Both the position numbers and the translations under genes were made by a program. Below are positions 20,589 through 30,466 of a stretch of DNA of 64,000 nt, one piece after another. Where the stretch lies: the NCBI RefSeq assembly GCF_016858125.1, contig NZ_CP064781.1:992001-1056000 (forward strand), read 5' to 3'. Each line of letters begins with the position of its first letter. The first letter of the stretch is position 1. The notes under the pieces are model-generated. The model did no database searches and had not been told where the DNA came from. It saw nothing but the letters and a program-made list of their open reading frames with translations. Origin of the DNA: Azospira restricta (GTDB lineage Bacteria; Pseudomonadota; Gammaproteobacteria; Burkholderiales; Rhodocyclaceae).

Positions 20589-21455
20589 ATGATCCAGAGC
20601 ATGACCGGTTACGCGGCGAAGACCCGCGACCTCGAATTCGGCTCGCTGAGCCTCGAGCTGAAGAGCGTCAATTCGCGCTTCCTCGACGTCCATTTCCGCG
20701 TCTGCGACGAGGCGCGCCTGTCCGAACCGGCGTTGCGCGAGGCGATCGCCGCCCGCGTCGGCCGCGGCAAGGTCGAGTGCCGCGTCTACTTCATGGCCGC
20801 GGCGAAGAGCGCGCGCCAGCTGCAGCTCAGCGACGAGCTGCTGGCGCAGCTCGCTGCGCTCGACCGCCAGGTCCGCCGCGAGCTGCCCGAGGCGCGTCCG
20901 CTGGCGGTCGGCGAAGTGCTGCGCTGGCCGGGCATCCTCGGCGACGAGACGCTCGACCCCGAGGCGCTGGCGGCGGCGGTGCTGGAGACCGCGCGCGCCG
21001 CGCTCGACGACTTCTGCGCCAGCCGTGCGCGCGAGGGCGACAAGCTGAAGGCGGTGATCCTCGACAAGGTCGCGCGCATGCGCACGCTGGTCGCCGACGT
21101 CGCGCCGCACATCCCGGCGGCGCAGGCGGCCTTCCAGGACCGGCTCAAGCAGCGGCTGGTCGACGCGATCGGCAGCGCCGACGACGAGCGCATCCGCCAG
21201 GAGGTCGTCGTTTTCGCCGCGCGCATCGACGTCGCCGAGGAGCTGGCGCGCCTGGCGACGCACCTGGACGAGGTCGAGCGCGTGCTGAAGCAGGGCGGCG
21301 CGGTCGGCAAGCGGCTCGACTTCCTGATGCAGGAACTCAACCGCGAGGCCAACACGCTGGGCTCGAAGTCGGTGGTCAGCGAGGTGTCGCAGACGGCGAT
21401 GGATCTCAAATTGCTGATCGAGCAGATGCGCGAGCAGGTGCAGAACCTGGAGTGA
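20589..21455 (+). CDS. yicC: YicC-family endoribonuclease
   Basis: YicC proteins are conserved cytoplasmic endoribonucleases/RNA adaptors. The 288-residue protein starts with the family's MIQSMTGYA and has [17 protein letters not shown], then the C-terminal block [19 protein letters not shown]... [22 protein letters not shown]. Length matches the family. It is the first gene of a plus-strand run, 4 bases before gmk, an arrangement common in proteobacteria. Confidence 0.95.
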   Translation: MIQSMTGYAAKTRDLEFGSLSLELKSVNSRFLDVHFRVCDEARLSEPALREAIAARVGRGKVECRVYFMAAAKSARQLQLSDELLAQLAALDRQVRRELPEARPLAVGEVLRWPGILGDETLDPEALAAAVLETARAALDDFCASRAREGDKLKAVILDKVARMRTLVADVAPHIPAAQAAFQDRLKQRLVDAIGSADDERIRQEVVVFAARIDVAEELARLATHLDEVERVLKQGGAVGKRLDFLMQELNREANTLGSKSVVSEVSQTAMDLKLLIEQMREQVQNLE

Positions 21456-21459
21456 AGCG

Positions 21460-22080
21460 ATGAGCGCGAGCCGAGGCCACCTCTACATCGTCGCCGCCCC
21501 GTCCGGCGCCGGCAAGACGACGCTGGTGCGCATGCTGCTGGAGAACGATCCCGGCATCCGCCTGTCCATTTCCTATACGACGCGGCCGCCGCGGCCGGGC
21601 GAAGCGGACGGCCGCGAGTACAACTTCGTCGACATGGAAACCTTCCGCGACATGGTTGCGCGCGGCGACTTCCTCGAGTGGGCCGAGGTGCACGGCAACT
21701 GCTATGGCACCTCGCGGCCGTGGATCGCGGCGGAGATGGCCGCCGGCCGCGACGTGCTGCTGGAGATCGACTGGCAGGGGGCGCAGCAGGTGCGCCGGCA
21801 GTTTCCGGAGGCGATCGGCGTCTTCGTGCTGCCGCCGTCGCTGGCCGTGCTGCGCCAGCGGCTGACCGGGCGCGGCACCGACAGCAACGAGGTGATCGCC
21901 CGCCGGCTCGCCGCGGCGCAGGACGAGATGCGGCATGTGACTGAATTTGAGTATGTTATTATCAACGACAAGCTCGAGCAGGCGCTTGCCGACCTGCTCG
22001 CCGTGGTGCGCGCCTCGCGGCTCCGCCTGGACAGCCAGCACGCGCGCCACTCCCGATTGTTCGCAGATCTGCTGCATTGA
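21460..22080 (+). CDS. gmk: Guanylate kinase
   Basis: Gmk phosphorylates GMP to GDP with ATP. The 206-residue enzyme has the P-loop [16 protein letters not shown]-binding [31 protein letters not shown] and [11 protein letters not shown], all standard. It begins 4 bases after yicC and is followed 16 bases later by rpoZ and then spoT, the usual gmk-rpoZ-spoT order linking guanine nucleotide supply with ppGpp metabolism. Confidence 0.97.
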   Translation: MSASRGHLYIVAAPSGAGKTTLVRMLLENDPGIRLSISYTTRPPRPGEADGREYNFVDMETFRDMVARGDFLEWAEVHGNCYGTSRPWIAAEMAAGRDVLLEIDWQGAQQVRRQFPEAIGVFVLPPSLAVLRQRLTGRGTDSNEVIARRLAAAQDEMRHVTEFEYVIINDKLEQALADLLAVVRASRLRLDSQHARHSRLFADLLH

Positions 22081-22096
22081 TTGAATAGGTAACCGC

Positions 22097-22303
22097 ATGG
22101 CCCGAGTAACCGTAGACGACTGTCTGAAACGCATCCCCAACCGCTTCCAGATGACCCTGGCGGCAACCTACCGCGCCCGCCAGCTGGCCTCCGGCGCCAG
22201 CCCGCTGGTCGAGGCCGAGAAGGACAAGCCGACCGTGATCGCGCTGCGCGAACTGGCGCTCGGCAAGGTCGGCCTGGAAGTCCTCAACCGCGGTCAGGCC
22301 TGA
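22097..22303 (+). CDS. rpoZ: RNA polymerase omega subunit
   Basis: The 68-residue omega subunit assists RNA polymerase assembly and forms part of a ppGpp binding site. Its start [30 protein letters not shown] is characteristic, as is [13 protein letters not shown] near the end. It lies between gmk and spoT in the usual order. Confidence 0.97.
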   Translation: MARVTVDDCLKRIPNRFQMTLAATYRARQLASGASPLVEAEKDKPTVIALRELALGKVGLEVLNRGQA

Positions 22304-22346
22304 CCGCCCTCGACGACGCTGCGGGCGGAAGGCAAGGTGAAGACGG

Positions 22347-24524
22347 ATGGCCGCCGAATCAGCCTCTGCCCCGGCGCTCGTCTCCGGCAACTCCGTTCCC
22401 GCTACTGAGGACCCGGCCTACCGGGTCTTCATCGACAGCCTCAGCTATCTCCAGCCCGACGAAGTCGCGCTGATCCGCGACGCCTACGCCTTCGCCGAGG
22501 CCGCCCACCGCGGCCAGAAGCGCTACTCGGGCGAACCCTACATCACGCATCCGCTGGCCGTTGCCGGCGCGCTGGCCGAATGGCGGATGGACGCGCAGGC
22601 GGTGATCGCCGCGCTCTTGCACGACGTGATGGAGGACACCGCGGTCAGCAAGGTCGAGATCGCCCGCCGCTTCGGCAAGCAGGTCGCCGAGCTGGTCGAC
22701 GGCCTGTCCAAGCTCGACAAGATCGAGTTCCAGTCGCACCAGGAAGCGCAGGCCGAGAACTTCCGCAAGATGCTGATGGCGATGGCGCGCGACCTACGCG
22801 TCGTGCTGATCAAGCTCGCCGACCGCCTGCACAACCTGCAGACGATGTCGCACGTGCGCCCCGACAAGCGCCGCCGCATCGCCACCGAGACGCTCGAGAT
22901 CTACGCGCCGATCGCCAACCGGCTCGGCCTGAACAAGCTCTTCCGCGAGCTGCAGGACCTCTCCTTCACGCTGATCCACCCGATGCGCGCGCGCGTCATC
23001 GCGCGTGCGCTGAAGGCGGCGCGCGGCAACCGGCGCGAGCTCCTGTCGCGCATCCTGGAGAGCGTCACCGGCAAGATGAAGGAAGCCGGCATCACCGCCC
23101 AGGTCTTCGGCCGCGAGAAGAGCATCTACTCGATCTACCGCAAGATGGAGGAGAAGCGCCTGACCTTCTCGCAGGTGCTCGACATCTACGGCTTCCGCGT
23201 CGTCGTCAAGGACGTGCCGACCTGCTACCTGGCGCTCGGCGCGCTGCACTCGCTGTACAAGCCGGTGCCCGGCAAGTTCAAGGACTACATCGCGATCCCC
23301 AAGGTCAACGGCTACCAGTCGCTGCATACGACGCTGATCGGCCCCTACGGCACGCCGGTCGAAGTGCAGATCCGCACCGAGGAGATGCACCACGTCGCCC
23401 AGGAGGGCGTCGCCTCGCACTGGATCTACAAGGACGCCGAGCAGAGCGGCGCCGACCTGCAGCAGAAGACGCACAAGTGGCTGCAGTCGCTGCTCGAGCT
23501 GCAGAGCGGGACGCGCGACTCGACCGAGTTCCTCGAGCACGTCAAGACCGACCTCTTCCCGGACGAGGTCTACGTGTTCACGCCGAAGGGGCAGATCATG
23601 GAGCTGCCGCGCGGCGCCACCGCGGTGGACTTCGCCTACATGGTGCACACCGACATCGGCAACCGCTGCGTCGCCGCGCGCATCAACCACGAACTGATGC
23701 CGCTCAGGACCGAGCTGAAGAACGGCGACCAGGTCGAGGTGATCACCGCAGCGCACGCCAACCCGAACCCGGCCTGGCTCGGCTACGTGCGCACCGGCCG
23801 CGCGCGCAGCAAGATTCGCCATTTCCTGAAGACGATGCAGCACGAGGAGTCGGCGCAGCTCGGCGAGAACCTGCTCAACCAGGAACTGCAGCACCTCGGC
23901 GTGACGCCGGCGGAAGTGCCGACGGCGAGCTGGGAGGAGCTGGTGCGCGATTCGGGCAACCGCTCGATGAAGGAGATCTACACCGACATCGGGCTCGGCA
24001 AGCGCATCGCTGCGGTCGTCGCCCGCCGCCTGCTGGCCCGGGAGGGGGGCGCGCCGGCGACGCCGCCGCTGTCGACGGTCAGCATCCGCGGCACCGAGGG
24101 CATGGCGATCCAGCTCGCGCCGTGCTGCCTGCCGATTCCCGGCGATCCGATCGTCGGCTCGATCCGCAAGGGACAGGGCCTGGTGGTGCATGCCCACGAC
24201 TGCCCGCAGATCCGCAAGTCGCGCAGCAGCGAGCCGCAGAAGTGGATCGACGTCGAGTGGCAGCCGGCCGAGGGCAAGCTGTTCGACGCGCGCATCCGCG
24301 TCACGGCGAAGAACGCGCGCGGCGTGCTGGCGAAGATGGCGGCGGCGATCGCCGAGGCCGGTTCCAACATCGAGAACGTCAGCATGGAAGAGAAGACGCC
24401 GGGCCTGTACACGACGCTGCAATTCACGCTGCAGGTGAGCAATCGCGTGCACCTCGCGCAGGTCATGCGCAGCCTGCGCCACATCCAGGAAGTCGTCCGC
24501 ATCGCGCGGGTGCGCGGGGAGTGA
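22347..24524 (+). CDS. spoT: Bifunctional (p)ppGpp synthetase/hydrolase (Rel/SpoT family)
   Basis: The 725-residue protein controls the stringent response. It has an intact HD hydrolase domain (ITHPLAVAGALAEW, LLHDVMEDT near residue 90), a synthetase domain (YGFRVVVKDVPTCYLALG, GKFKDYIAIPKVNGYQSLHT), a TGS domain (VYVFTPKGQIMELPRGATAVDFAY) and a C-terminal ACT domain (ARGVLAKMAAAIAEAGSNIENVS). The KFKD motif in the synthetase is of the bifunctional SpoT type. Position after rpoZ agrees. DadA starts 4 bases after its stop. Confidence 0.95.
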   Translation: MAAESASAPALVSGNSVPATEDPAYRVFIDSLSYLQPDEVALIRDAYAFAEAAHRGQKRYSGEPYITHPLAVAGALAEWRMDAQAVIAALLHDVMEDTAVSKVEIARRFGKQVAELVDGLSKLDKIEFQSHQEAQAENFRKMLMAMARDLRVVLIKLADRLHNLQTMSHVRPDKRRRIATETLEIYAPIANRLGLNKLFRELQDLSFTLIHPMRARVIARALKAARGNRRELLSRILESVTGKMKEAGITAQVFGREKSIYSIYRKMEEKRLTFSQVLDIYGFRVVVKDVPTCYLALGALHSLYKPVPGKFKDYIAIPKVNGYQSLHTTLIGPYGTPVEVQIRTEEMHHVAQEGVASHWIYKDAEQSGADLQQKTHKWLQSLLELQSGTRDSTEFLEHVKTDLFPDEVYVFTPKGQIMELPRGATAVDFAYMVHTDIGNRCVAARINHELMPLRTELKNGDQVEVITAAHANPNPAWLGYVRTGRARSKIRHFLKTMQHEESAQLGENLLNQELQHLGVTPAEVPTASWEELVRDSGNRSMKEIYTDIGLGKRIAAVVARRLLAREGGAPATPPLSTVSIRGTEGMAIQLAPCCLPIPGDPIVGSIRKGQGLVVHAHDCPQIRKSRSSEPQKWIDVEWQPAEGKLFDARIRVTAKNARGVLAKMAAAIAEAGSNIENVSMEEKTPGLYTTLQFTLQVSNRVHLAQVMRSLRHIQEVVRIARVRGE

Positions 24525-24528
24525 GGAT

Positions 24529-25773
24529 TTGAGGGTTCTCGTCCTCGGCGCCGGCGTCGTCGGCGTCGCCAGCGCCTGGTACCTCGCCCGCGCCGGCCAC
24601 GAAGTCACCGTCGTCGACCGCCAGCCCGGCGCCGGGCTCGAAACCAGCTTCGCCAACGGTGGCCAGATCTCGGTCTCGCACGCCGAGCCGTGGGCCAACC
24701 CGCGGGTCCTGCCGAAGGCGCTGAAATGGCTCGGCCGCGAGGATGCGCCGCTGCTCTTCCGGCTGCGCTGGGACCCGGCGCTGCTGCGCTGGACGCTACG
24801 CTTCCTCCGCGAATGTACCCCCGGCCGCACCCGCGGGAACATCCGCCGCATCGTCGCGCTGGCGCTCTACAGCCGCGAGCAGCTCGGCCTGCTGCGGCAG
24901 GAGACCGGCATCGAGTACGACCAGCTGACGCGCGGCATCCTGCACATCTATACCGACGCCCGCGAATTCGACGCGGCGACGCGGGCGGCGGCGCTGATGC
25001 GCGAGTTCGGCTGCGCGCGGCGGACGATCTCGGCCACCGACTGCGTCGCGATCGAACCGGCGCTGGCCGCCGCCGGCCCGCTGCTGGTCGGCGGCGACTA
25101 CACCGCCGACGACGAGTCCGGCGACGCGCACAAATTCACGCGCGCACTGGCGGCACTGGCCGCCGCGCGCGGCGTTGCCTTCCGCTACGGCACGGCGGTC
25201 GAGCGCATCGACGCCGCCGCTGGCGAGGTCAGCGCGCTGGTGACCGCCGGCGGCGAGCGCCTCGTCGCCGACGCCTACGTCGTCGCCGGCGCCAGCTATA
25301 CGCCGCGGCTGCTGGCGCCGCTCGGCGTGCGCCTGCCGATCTACCCGGCGAAGGGTTATTCTGCGACGCTGACGCTCTCCGAGGCGAGCGTCGCGCCGAC
25401 GGTGAGCCTCACCGACGACGGCCACAAGATCGTCTTTTCCCGCCTCGGCCAGCGCCTGCGCATCGCCGGCACCGCCGAGTTCAACGGCTACGACACGACG
25501 CTCAATGCGGTGCGCTGTGCGGCGCTGACGCAGCGCGCGGCGCAGCTGTTCCCGGAGCTCAACGCCGTCGGCGCCCCGGAATACTGGTGCGGGCTGCGTC
25601 CGGCGACGCCGTCGAACCTGCCCTGCATCGGCCGCACGCGGATCGGCCGGCTGTGGGTCAACGCCGGCCACGGCACGCTCGGCTGGACGATGGCCTGCGG
25701 CGCCGGCGCCGCGCTCGCCGACCTGCTTTCGGGGCGGCGTGCGGAACCCGACTTCCCGTTTCACGTTCAATAA
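24529..25773 (+). CDS. dadA: D-amino acid dehydrogenase DadA-like (TTG start)
   Basis: DadA is a membrane-associated FAD enzyme that deaminates D-amino acids and passes electrons to quinone. The 414-residue product has the N-terminal dinucleotide fold VLGAGVVGVASAWYLARAGHEVTVVDR, the family's ETSFANGGQIS, YPAKGYS, and the C-terminal GLRPATPSNLPCIGRT and NAGHGTLGWTMACG. The start appears to be TTG at 24529: the dinucleotide fold begins at its second residue, and GAGG lies just upstream. It is closely linked to spoT. Substrate range cannot be read from the sequence. Confidence 0.88.
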   Translation: MRVLVLGAGVVGVASAWYLARAGHEVTVVDRQPGAGLETSFANGGQISVSHAEPWANPRVLPKALKWLGREDAPLLFRLRWDPALLRWTLRFLRECTPGRTRGNIRRIVALALYSREQLGLLRQETGIEYDQLTRGILHIYTDAREFDAATRAAALMREFGCARRTISATDCVAIEPALAAAGPLLVGGDYTADDESGDAHKFTRALAALAAARGVAFRYGTAVERIDAAAGEVSALVTAGGERLVADAYVVAGASYTPRLLAPLGVRLPIYPAKGYSATLTLSEASVAPTVSLTDDGHKIVFSRLGQRLRIAGTAEFNGYDTTLNAVRCAALTQRAAQLFPELNAVGAPEYWCGLRPATPSNLPCIGRTRIGRLWVNAGHGTLGWTMACGAGAALADLLSGRRAEPDFPFHVQ

Positions 25774-25796
25774 CAACAGACCCGCCAGGAGACAGC

Positions 25797-26594
25797 ATGA
25801 GCAACGATACCGTCCTCTACGAGGTGCGCGACCGCGTCGCCCGCCTCACCCTCAACCGTCCGCAGTCGCTGAACGCGCTCAACCTCGACATGATCGAGGC
25901 GCTGCGGCTGGCCAGTGCGCGTGCCGAGGCCGATCCCGAGGTGCGCGCGATCCTGGTCGCCGGCGCCGGCGAGCACTTCATGGCCGGCGGCGACCTGAAA
26001 TGGTTCCGCGAGCAGCTGGCGCTGCCGCCGCAGGAGCGGCAGCCGCTGTTCGAGCGCACGATCTCCGACGTGCACCAGACGACGCTGCAGCTGCGCCGCT
26101 GCGGCAAGCCGGTGGTCGCCGCGGTGCGCGGCGCGGTGGCCGGCTTCGGGCTGTCGCTGATGCTCGCCGCCGACCTCGCGCTGGCCGCCGAGGACGCCTA
26201 CTTCACGCTCGCCTACTGCAACATCGCGCTGTCGCCGGACGGCGGCGCCACCTGGTCGCTGCCGCGCACCGTCGGCGCCAAGCGCGCGGCCGAGATCGCG
26301 CTGCTCGGCGACCGCTTCGACGCCTGCCAGGCGCTAGCCTGGGGGCTGGTCAACCGCGTCGTCGCCGGCGACGAACTGCTGCCGCAGGCGGAAAAGCTGG
26401 CGCTGCGGCTGGCTGCCGGGCCGGCCGAGGCGCTGGCCAGCACCAAGCGCCTGCTCAACGAGTCGCTCGGCAACGGGCTCGCCGAGCAGCTGCACGCCGA
26501 ACAGCGCGCCTTCGCCGCCTGCGGCGTCAATGCCGACTTCGGCGAGGGGCTGGCCGCCTTCTTCGAGAAGCGGCGCCCGCGCTTCGCGTCCTGA
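25797..26594 (+). CDS. Enoyl-CoA hydratase/isomerase family protein
   Basis: The 265-residue crotonase-fold protein has LTLNRPQSLNALNLDM, the oxyanion loop GAGEHFMAGGDLKWF, AVRGAVAGFGLSLMLAADLALA and a C-terminal FFEKRRPRF. In the second half NIALSPDGGATWSLPRTVG holds aspartate rather than the usual second glutamate of classical hydratases, so isomerase or another crotonase activity is possible. AGGAG precedes the ATG, 23 bases after dadA. The substrate is unknown. Confidence 0.88.
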   Translation: MSNDTVLYEVRDRVARLTLNRPQSLNALNLDMIEALRLASARAEADPEVRAILVAGAGEHFMAGGDLKWFREQLALPPQERQPLFERTISDVHQTTLQLRRCGKPVVAAVRGAVAGFGLSLMLAADLALAAEDAYFTLAYCNIALSPDGGATWSLPRTVGAKRAAEIALLGDRFDACQALAWGLVNRVVAGDELLPQAEKLALRLAAGPAEALASTKRLLNESLGNGLAEQLHAEQRAFAACGVNADFGEGLAAFFEKRRPRFAS

Positions 26595-26631
26595 GCGCGG
26601 TCGGCGCGGCGATCCGGCGGGAGTTCGCGCG

Positions 26632-27417
26632 ATGTGGATCGACACCCACTGCCATCTCGATGCGGCGGAGTTCGCCGCCGACCGCGACGCGGTCGCCGCC
26701 GCCGCGCAGGCGGCCGGAGTGGCGACGATCGTCGTGCCGGCGGTAGCGGTCGCCAACTTCGCCGCCGTCCGCGACTGCTGCCGGCGCTATCCCGGCTGCG
26801 TCCCGGCCTACGGCATCCATCCGATGTACACGCCGCAGGCGCGCGACGAGGACTTGCCGGTGCTGCGCGGCTGGCTGGAACGTGAGCGGCCGGTGGCGGT
26901 CGGCGAGATCGGCCTCGACTTCTTCGTTCCCGGTCTCGATCCGCAGCGCCAGCTGCATTTCTTCGTCGAGCAGCTGAAGCTCGCCCGCGACTTCGACCTG
27001 CCGGTGCTGCTGCACGTGCGCCGGGCGGTCGACCCGATCCTGCGCGAACTGCGCCGCTACCGGCTGCGCGGCGGCATCGCCCACGCCTTCAACGGCAGCC
27101 GCCAGCAGGCGGAGGTCTTCATCGACCTCGGCTTCAAGCTCGGTTTCGGCGGCGCGATGACCTGGTCGCGTGCGACCCGCTTGCGCGCGCTGGCCGCCGA
27201 GCTGCCGCGCGAGGCGATCGTGCTCGAGACCGACGCCCCCGACATTCCCCCCCAGTTTGCGGTCCCCGACCCCGCTTCCGGACGTGCGCGCAACGAGCCG
27301 GCGCTGCTGCCGCGGATCGCCGAAACCCTTGCCGCGGCATGGTCTTTGCCGCTGCCCGAAGTCGCCGGGATTACCTCACGCAATGCTATAAGCATTCTGT
27401 CTAACATCACGGAATGA
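26632..27417 (+). CDS. TatD-family metal-dependent hydrolase
   Basis: The 261-residue TIM-barrel protein has the metal-binding start WIDTHCHLD, AYGIHPMY, AVGEIGLDFF, the LLHVRR histidine, GGIAHAFNGS and the late ETDAPDIPPQ aspartate, all typical of TatD/YcfH/YjjV deoxyribonucleases. ATG 26632 places the metal motif at residue 3, as usual. It is the last gene of the plus run, and the next 169 bases hold a terminator and the nap promoter. Confidence 0.92.
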   Translation: MWIDTHCHLDAAEFAADRDAVAAAAQAAGVATIVVPAVAVANFAAVRDCCRRYPGCVPAYGIHPMYTPQARDEDLPVLRGWLERERPVAVGEIGLDFFVPGLDPQRQLHFFVEQLKLARDFDLPVLLHVRRAVDPILRELRRYRLRGGIAHAFNGSRQQAEVFIDLGFKLGFGGAMTWSRATRLRALAAELPREAIVLETDAPDIPPQFAVPDPASGRARNEPALLPRIAETLAAAWSLPLPEVAGITSRNAISILSNITE

Positions 27418-27449
27418 CCCAATCGGCGGGGCTTTCGCCGTATTTCGGT

Positions 27450-27467
27450 AAACGCTAATTTGCGTTT
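27450..27467. repeat. Palindrome AAACGC-N6-GCGTTT upstream of the nap operon
   Basis: A perfect 6-base inverted repeat with an AT-rich 6-base centre (TAATTT) lies just before the terminator hairpin and about 90-107 bases upstream of the predicted nap start. It has no T-tract and could be an operator. No known regulator motif was matched. Confidence 0.4.
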
Positions 27468-27474
27468 CGTCAAG

Positions 27475-27504
27475 AAATCCACAAATTATTTGTGGATTTT
27501 TTTT
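27475..27504 (+). terminator. Terminator before the nap operon
   Basis: A perfect 12-bp inverted repeat (AAATCCACAAAT / ATTTGTGGATTT around one T) is followed by T residues to 27504. It lies about 60 bases after the TatD-type gene. It separates the yicC-to-tatD run from nap transcription. The stem is AT-rich, but the long pairing and T-tract support termination. Confidence 0.72.
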
Positions 27505-27508
27505 GGGC

Positions 27509-27522
27509 TTGATTTGCATCAA
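27509..27522 (+). promoter_or_regulatory. Perfect FNR box of the nap operon
   Basis: TTGAT-ttgc-ATCAA matches the FNR consensus at all 10 fixed positions. At -41.5 it predicts a transcription start near 27557 and a leader of about 30 bases to the napD ATG. It indicates activation under low oxygen by an FNR/Anr-type protein. Confidence 0.85.
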
Positions 27523-27586
27523 ACGAAATACCGATTCCGGGGGATTAGGCTTGTCGCCTGTCCCGAAATTGAGAGTCGGAAAGTCA

Positions 27587-27835
27587 ATGGATATCTCCAG
27601 CGTGATCGTCGGCGCCCGCCCCGAAGGGGCCCAGCAGGTGAAGCAACTGCTCGAGGCGATCGACGGCGTCGAAGTGCATACGGTGGCCGAGGACGGCCGG
27701 ATGATCGTCACCATCGAGTCCGCGTCCGAGCAGGACACCGTAAAAACCTATGAGGTGATTTCCCAGCAGCCGGGCGTGCTCTCGGCGTCGATGGTCTATC
27801 ACCAAGTCGAATCAAATCCTGATGAGGAGGTCTGA
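27587..27835 (+). CDS. napD: NapD, NapA signal-peptide chaperone
   Basis: NapD binds the twin-arginine signal of NapA in the cytoplasm and holds back export until the molybdenum cofactor is in place. The 82-residue protein begins MDISSVIVGARPEGAQQV and has the ferredoxin-like pattern of the family (IDGVEVHTVAEDGRMIVTIE). It lies 3 bases before napA and follows the perfect FNR box, so it opens the operon. No napE or napF precedes it here. Confidence 0.92.
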   Translation: MDISSVIVGARPEGAQQVKQLLEAIDGVEVHTVAEDGRMIVTIESASEQDTVKTYEVISQQPGVLSASMVYHQVESNPDEEV

Positions 27836-27838
27836 GAA

Positions 27839-30382
27839 ATGAAACTGACGCGACGTGATTTCATCAAGAGCAACGCCATCGCGGCGGCGGCGGCTTCGGC
27901 CGGCATCGCGGTGCCGCAGGCCGTGCTGGCGCAGCAGAAGGGCAAGGACGACGGCGTGCGCTGGGACAAGGGCGCCTGCCGCTACTGCGGCACCGGCTGC
28001 GGCGTGCTGGTCGGCACCAAGGACGGCCGCATCGTGGCGACGCAAGGGGATCCGGACGCGCCGGTCAACCGCGGCTTGAACTGCATCAAGGGCTATTTCC
28101 TGGCCAAGATCCAGTACGGCAAGGACCGCCTGACGCAGCCGCTGCTGCGCATGAAGAACGGCCAGTACGACAAGGACGGCGACTTCGCGCCGATCTCCTG
28201 GGACAAGGCCTTCGACATCATGGCCGAGAAGTGCAAGGTGGCGCTGAAGGAAGGCGGCCCGAAGAACATCTGCATGTTCGGCTCCGGCCAGTGGACGGTG
28301 TGGGAAGGCTACGCCGCCGCGAAGATGATGAAGGCCGGTTTCCGCACCAACAACATCGACCCGAACGCCCGTCACTGCATGGCCTCGGCGGTCGCCGGCT
28401 TCATGCGCACCTTCGGCATCGACGAGCCGATGGGCTGCTACGACGACATCGAGCACGCCGACGTTTTCGCGCTGTGGGGCTCGAACATGGCCGAGATGCA
28501 CCCGATCCTGTGGTCGCGGATCACCGACCGTCGCCTCACCGCCAAGCACGTCAAGATCCACGTGCTGTCGACCTTCACGCACCGCTCCTGCGAGCTCGCC
28601 GACAGCGAGCTGATCTTCAAGCCGCAGTCGGACCTGGCGATCCTCAACTACATCGCCAACTACATCATCCAGACCGGCGCCGTTAACAAGGAATTCGTCG
28701 GCAAGCACGTCAAGTTCAAGCAGGGCGTCACCGACATCGGCTATGGCCTGCGCCCGAACCACCCGCTCGAGAAGGTCGCCATGAACAACGGCTATCCGGG
28801 CGAGGACGGCAAGCCGAAGGGCAACCCGAACAACGCCAAGGACATCTCCTTCGACGAGTTCGCCGCCTTCGTCGCCGAATACACCGTCGACAAGGCGCAC
28901 GAGATCTCCGGCGTGCCCAAGGACAAGCTGGAGGCGCTGGCCAAGGCCTACGCCGACCCGAAGGTCAAGGTCACCTCGTTCTGGACCATGGGCTTCAACC
29001 AGCACACCCGCGGCACCTGGGTGAACAACATGATCTACAACGTCCACCTGCTGGTCGGCAAGATCTCCGAGCCGGGCAACAGCCCGTTCTCGCTGACCGG
29101 CCAGCCGTCCGCCTGCGGCACCGCGCGCGAAGTCGGCACCTTCGCGCACCGCCTGCCGGCCGACATGGTGGTGATGAATCCGAAGCACCGCGAAATGACC
29201 GAGAAGATCTGGAAGCTGCCGGAAGGCACCATTCCCGACTGGATCGGCTACCACGCGGTGCTCCAGTCGCGCATGCTGAAGGACGGCAAGATCGGCTTCT
29301 TCTGGTCGACGACGACCAACAACATGCAGGCCGGCCCGAACGTCAACCAGGAAATCTATCCGGGCTGGCGCAACCCGAAGGCCTTCGTCGTCCATTCCGA
29401 CGTCTATCCGACCGTCTCCGCGATGTCGGCCGACCTGATCCTCCCCGCCGCGATGTGGATGGAGAAGGAAGGCATGTACGGCAACGCCGAGCGTCGCGGC
29501 CAGATGTGGCGGCAGCAGGTGAAGGGTCCGGGCGAGACCCGTTCCGACCTGTGGCAGTACCTCGAGTTCGCGAAGCGCTTCAAGATGGAAGAGGTGTGGC
29601 CGGCCGAGCTGCTCGACAAGATGCCCGAGTACAAGGGCAAGACGATGTACGAGGTGCTCTTTGCCAATGCCGAGACGACCAAGTACGGCCTCGACGACGT
29701 GAAGGCGGTCAACGCGCACGCGATCAAGGACTACATGAACGACGACGCGAAGCACTTCGGCTTCTACGTGCAGAAGGGCCTGTTCGAGGAATACGCCAGG
29801 TTCGGCCGCGGCAAGGCACACGACCTCGCCTTCTTCGACGTCTATCACAAGGCGCGCGGCCTGCGCTGGCCGGTGGTCGACGGCAAGGAGACGCTGTGGC
29901 GCTTCCGCGAGGGCTACGATCCGTACGTGCCGAAGGGCGAGGGTGTCCGCTTCTACGGCTACCCCGACGGCAAGGCGGTGGTCTACGCGCTGCCCTACCA
30001 GCCGGCGGCCGAGCAGCCGGACAACGAGTACGACCTGTGGCTGTGCACCGGCCGCGTGCTCGAGCACTGGCACACCGGCTCGATGACCCGTCGCGTGCCC
30101 GAGCTGTACAAGGCGGTGCCGGACGCGGTGGTGTTCATGAACCCGGAGGATGCGAAGAAGCGCGGCCTCGCCCGCAACGACGTGGTCAAGGTCGCCACCC
30201 GTCGCGGCGAGATCCAGCTGCGCGTCGAGACCAAGGGCCGCAACAAGCCGCCGGTCGGCCTCGTCTTCGTGCCCTTCTTCGACGAGCACCGCCTGGTCAA
30301 CAAGCTGACCCTGGACGCCACTTGCCCGATCTCGAAAGAGACCGACTTCAAGAAGTGCGCGTGCAAGGTGGTCAAGGCCTAA
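27839..30382 (+). CDS. napA: Periplasmic nitrate reductase catalytic subunit NapA
   Basis: NapA reduces nitrate to nitrite in the periplasm with Mo-bisMGD and one [4Fe-4S] cluster. The 847-residue precursor has a twin-arginine signal ([10 protein letters not shown] ... AVLAQ), cluster cysteines C47, C50, C54 and C82 in the CX2CX3CX27C pattern, and the molybdenum-ligand cysteine near residue 180 ([12 protein letters not shown]). The C-terminal cofactor domain ([21 protein letters not shown]) is typical. Electrons come from NapB. Length matches the family. It lies between napD and napG. Confidence 0.97.
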   Translation: MKLTRRDFIKSNAIAAAAASAGIAVPQAVLAQQKGKDDGVRWDKGACRYCGTGCGVLVGTKDGRIVATQGDPDAPVNRGLNCIKGYFLAKIQYGKDRLTQPLLRMKNGQYDKDGDFAPISWDKAFDIMAEKCKVALKEGGPKNICMFGSGQWTVWEGYAAAKMMKAGFRTNNIDPNARHCMASAVAGFMRTFGIDEPMGCYDDIEHADVFALWGSNMAEMHPILWSRITDRRLTAKHVKIHVLSTFTHRSCELADSELIFKPQSDLAILNYIANYIIQTGAVNKEFVGKHVKFKQGVTDIGYGLRPNHPLEKVAMNNGYPGEDGKPKGNPNNAKDISFDEFAAFVAEYTVDKAHEISGVPKDKLEALAKAYADPKVKVTSFWTMGFNQHTRGTWVNNMIYNVHLLVGKISEPGNSPFSLTGQPSACGTAREVGTFAHRLPADMVVMNPKHREMTEKIWKLPEGTIPDWIGYHAVLQSRMLKDGKIGFFWSTTTNNMQAGPNVNQEIYPGWRNPKAFVVHSDVYPTVSAMSADLILPAAMWMEKEGMYGNAERRGQMWRQQVKGPGETRSDLWQYLEFAKRFKMEEVWPAELLDKMPEYKGKTMYEVLFANAETTKYGLDDVKAVNAHAIKDYMNDDAKHFGFYVQKGLFEEYARFGRGKAHDLAFFDVYHKARGLRWPVVDGKETLWRFREGYDPYVPKGEGVRFYGYPDGKAVVYALPYQPAAEQPDNEYDLWLCTGRVLEHWHTGSMTRRVPELYKAVPDAVVFMNPEDAKKRGLARNDVVKVATRRGEIQLRVETKGRNKPPVGLVFVPFFDEHRLVNKLTLDATCPISKETDFKKCACKVVKA

Positions 30383-30466
30383 AGCGTCGCCAACCGATAA
30401 GGCAATCAGGGAGTGCCGGGAAAGGGTGGGGCGGGAACATTCGACCCCACCCGCCGGCTGACCGCG

